From Methylobacterium sp. J-048 (GTDB taxonomy: Bacteria > Pseudomonadota > Alphaproteobacteria > Rhizobiales > Beijerinckiaceae): DNA of 41,621 nucleotides. The stretch is from positions 1-41,621 of the forward strand of contig NZ_JAKSYL010000306.1 in NCBI RefSeq assembly GCF_022829515.1, given 5' to 3'. The notes under the pieces are model-generated. The model was not told the origin of the DNA. It searched no databases and was given only the letters and a program-made list of their open reading frames with translations. This document shows positions 41,362 through 41,621 of the stretch, in pieces. Position 1 is the first letter of the stretch; each line of letters begins with the position of its first letter. A program made the position numbers and the translations under genes.

Positions 41362-41621
41362 TGTGAAGGGTGGGAAGCGGAAATTAACTCAACGCTTGGA
41401 AGCGGATCTTCAGCTCCGCCCCTGGCTCCGTTGTTCGGGGTAATGCAATTAGTATTATAAGAATTGCCCAGGGCCGGGCACCATTTTGGGGCAGCTTGGT
41501 CTCGCGCATGACCAGAGGGTGATCGGAAAGCTCCAGCTTAGAATTTCTTCAGATTTGAACCGTTGTAAGTGTGTGAAATACAACACGTTTTCGGCTTGAT
41601 CAACGATCCGTGAACAGTGAT
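41362..41621. repeat. Right terminal inverted repeat, 260 bp
   Basis: This is the inverted copy of 1-260, with a single difference at 41480. It reaches the last base of the window. Beyond its inner edge, similarity to the left side continues weakly through a GTCCGCTT-type repeat (to about 41334). Confidence 0.95.

Noticed and set aside
1..41621. A self-replicating linear plasmid
   Set aside because: The long inverted ends suggest it, but no RepA/RepC, ParAB or terminal-protein gene was found, and gene content is accessory-chromosomal.

Overview
The window is about 41.6 kb of GC-rich alphaproteobacterial DNA. It is most likely from Methylobacterium or Methylorubrum. That assignment is an inference from the family mix (a KaiC/KaiB/KaiB/kinase cluster, DUF4239, a DUF3489-DUF2924-recombinase cassette, a YgiB/YgiC pair) and from a degenerate intergenic repeat built around GTCCGCTT that recurs between most transcription units. 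The two ends are a 260-bp inverted repeat, identical except at one base and reaching the first and last base of the window. No replication gene, rRNA, complete tRNA or CRISPR array was seen.

Layout. (1) 0.4-3.8 kb: a minus-strand unit TetR regulator > FAD aromatic monooxygenase > cupin > DUF4239 membrane protein, with a palindromic operator candidate at the regulator's 5' end. (2) 4.35-6.2 kb: a lower-GC, translationally coupled pair, Fic-domain protein plus a Shedu-like (DUF4263-type) nuclease. (3) 6.7-9.1 kb: an IS3-family element whose orfB is broken by a small palindromic repeat and which has truncated an unknown gene, then a DNA-binding-like protein that may be phage derived. (4) 9.4-20 kb: more ordinary accessory genes (short-chain dehydrogenase, YgiC-like ligase with YgiB-like lipoprotein, chemoreceptor, small exported proteins, TauE exporter, class A phosphatase, MFS transporter) with eroded remnants between them. 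(5) 20.2-29.4 kb: an OLD-family ATPase/nuclease, a DUF488-like protein, three tandem genes sharing one domain, a site resembling the 3' end of tmRNA (ssrA), and a serine recombinase cassette. (6) 29.7-35.5 kb: a long SIR2 (Dsr1-like) gene whose 3' end has been replaced by a 5'-truncated tyrosine recombinase, an alpha/beta hydrolase, and an intact copy of the same recombinase. (7) 35.6-41 kb: a zinc peptidase and a five-gene kai operon (ribbon-helix-helix > kaiC > kaiB > kaiB > hybrid histidine kinase).

How the genes may work together. Three putative anti-phage loci (Fic-Shedu, OLD, SIR2/Dsr1-like) are interspersed with integrases, an IS and phage-type genes, as expected for a defence and mobility island. 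The kai operon looks like a self-contained, KaiA-less timing or stress-signalling module. The TetR operon looks like an inducible pathway for an aromatic substrate. The least familiar arrangements are the coupled Fic-Shedu pair, the tandem triplet and the SIR2/recombinase chimera. All family calls come from reading motifs by eye; no database search was run.
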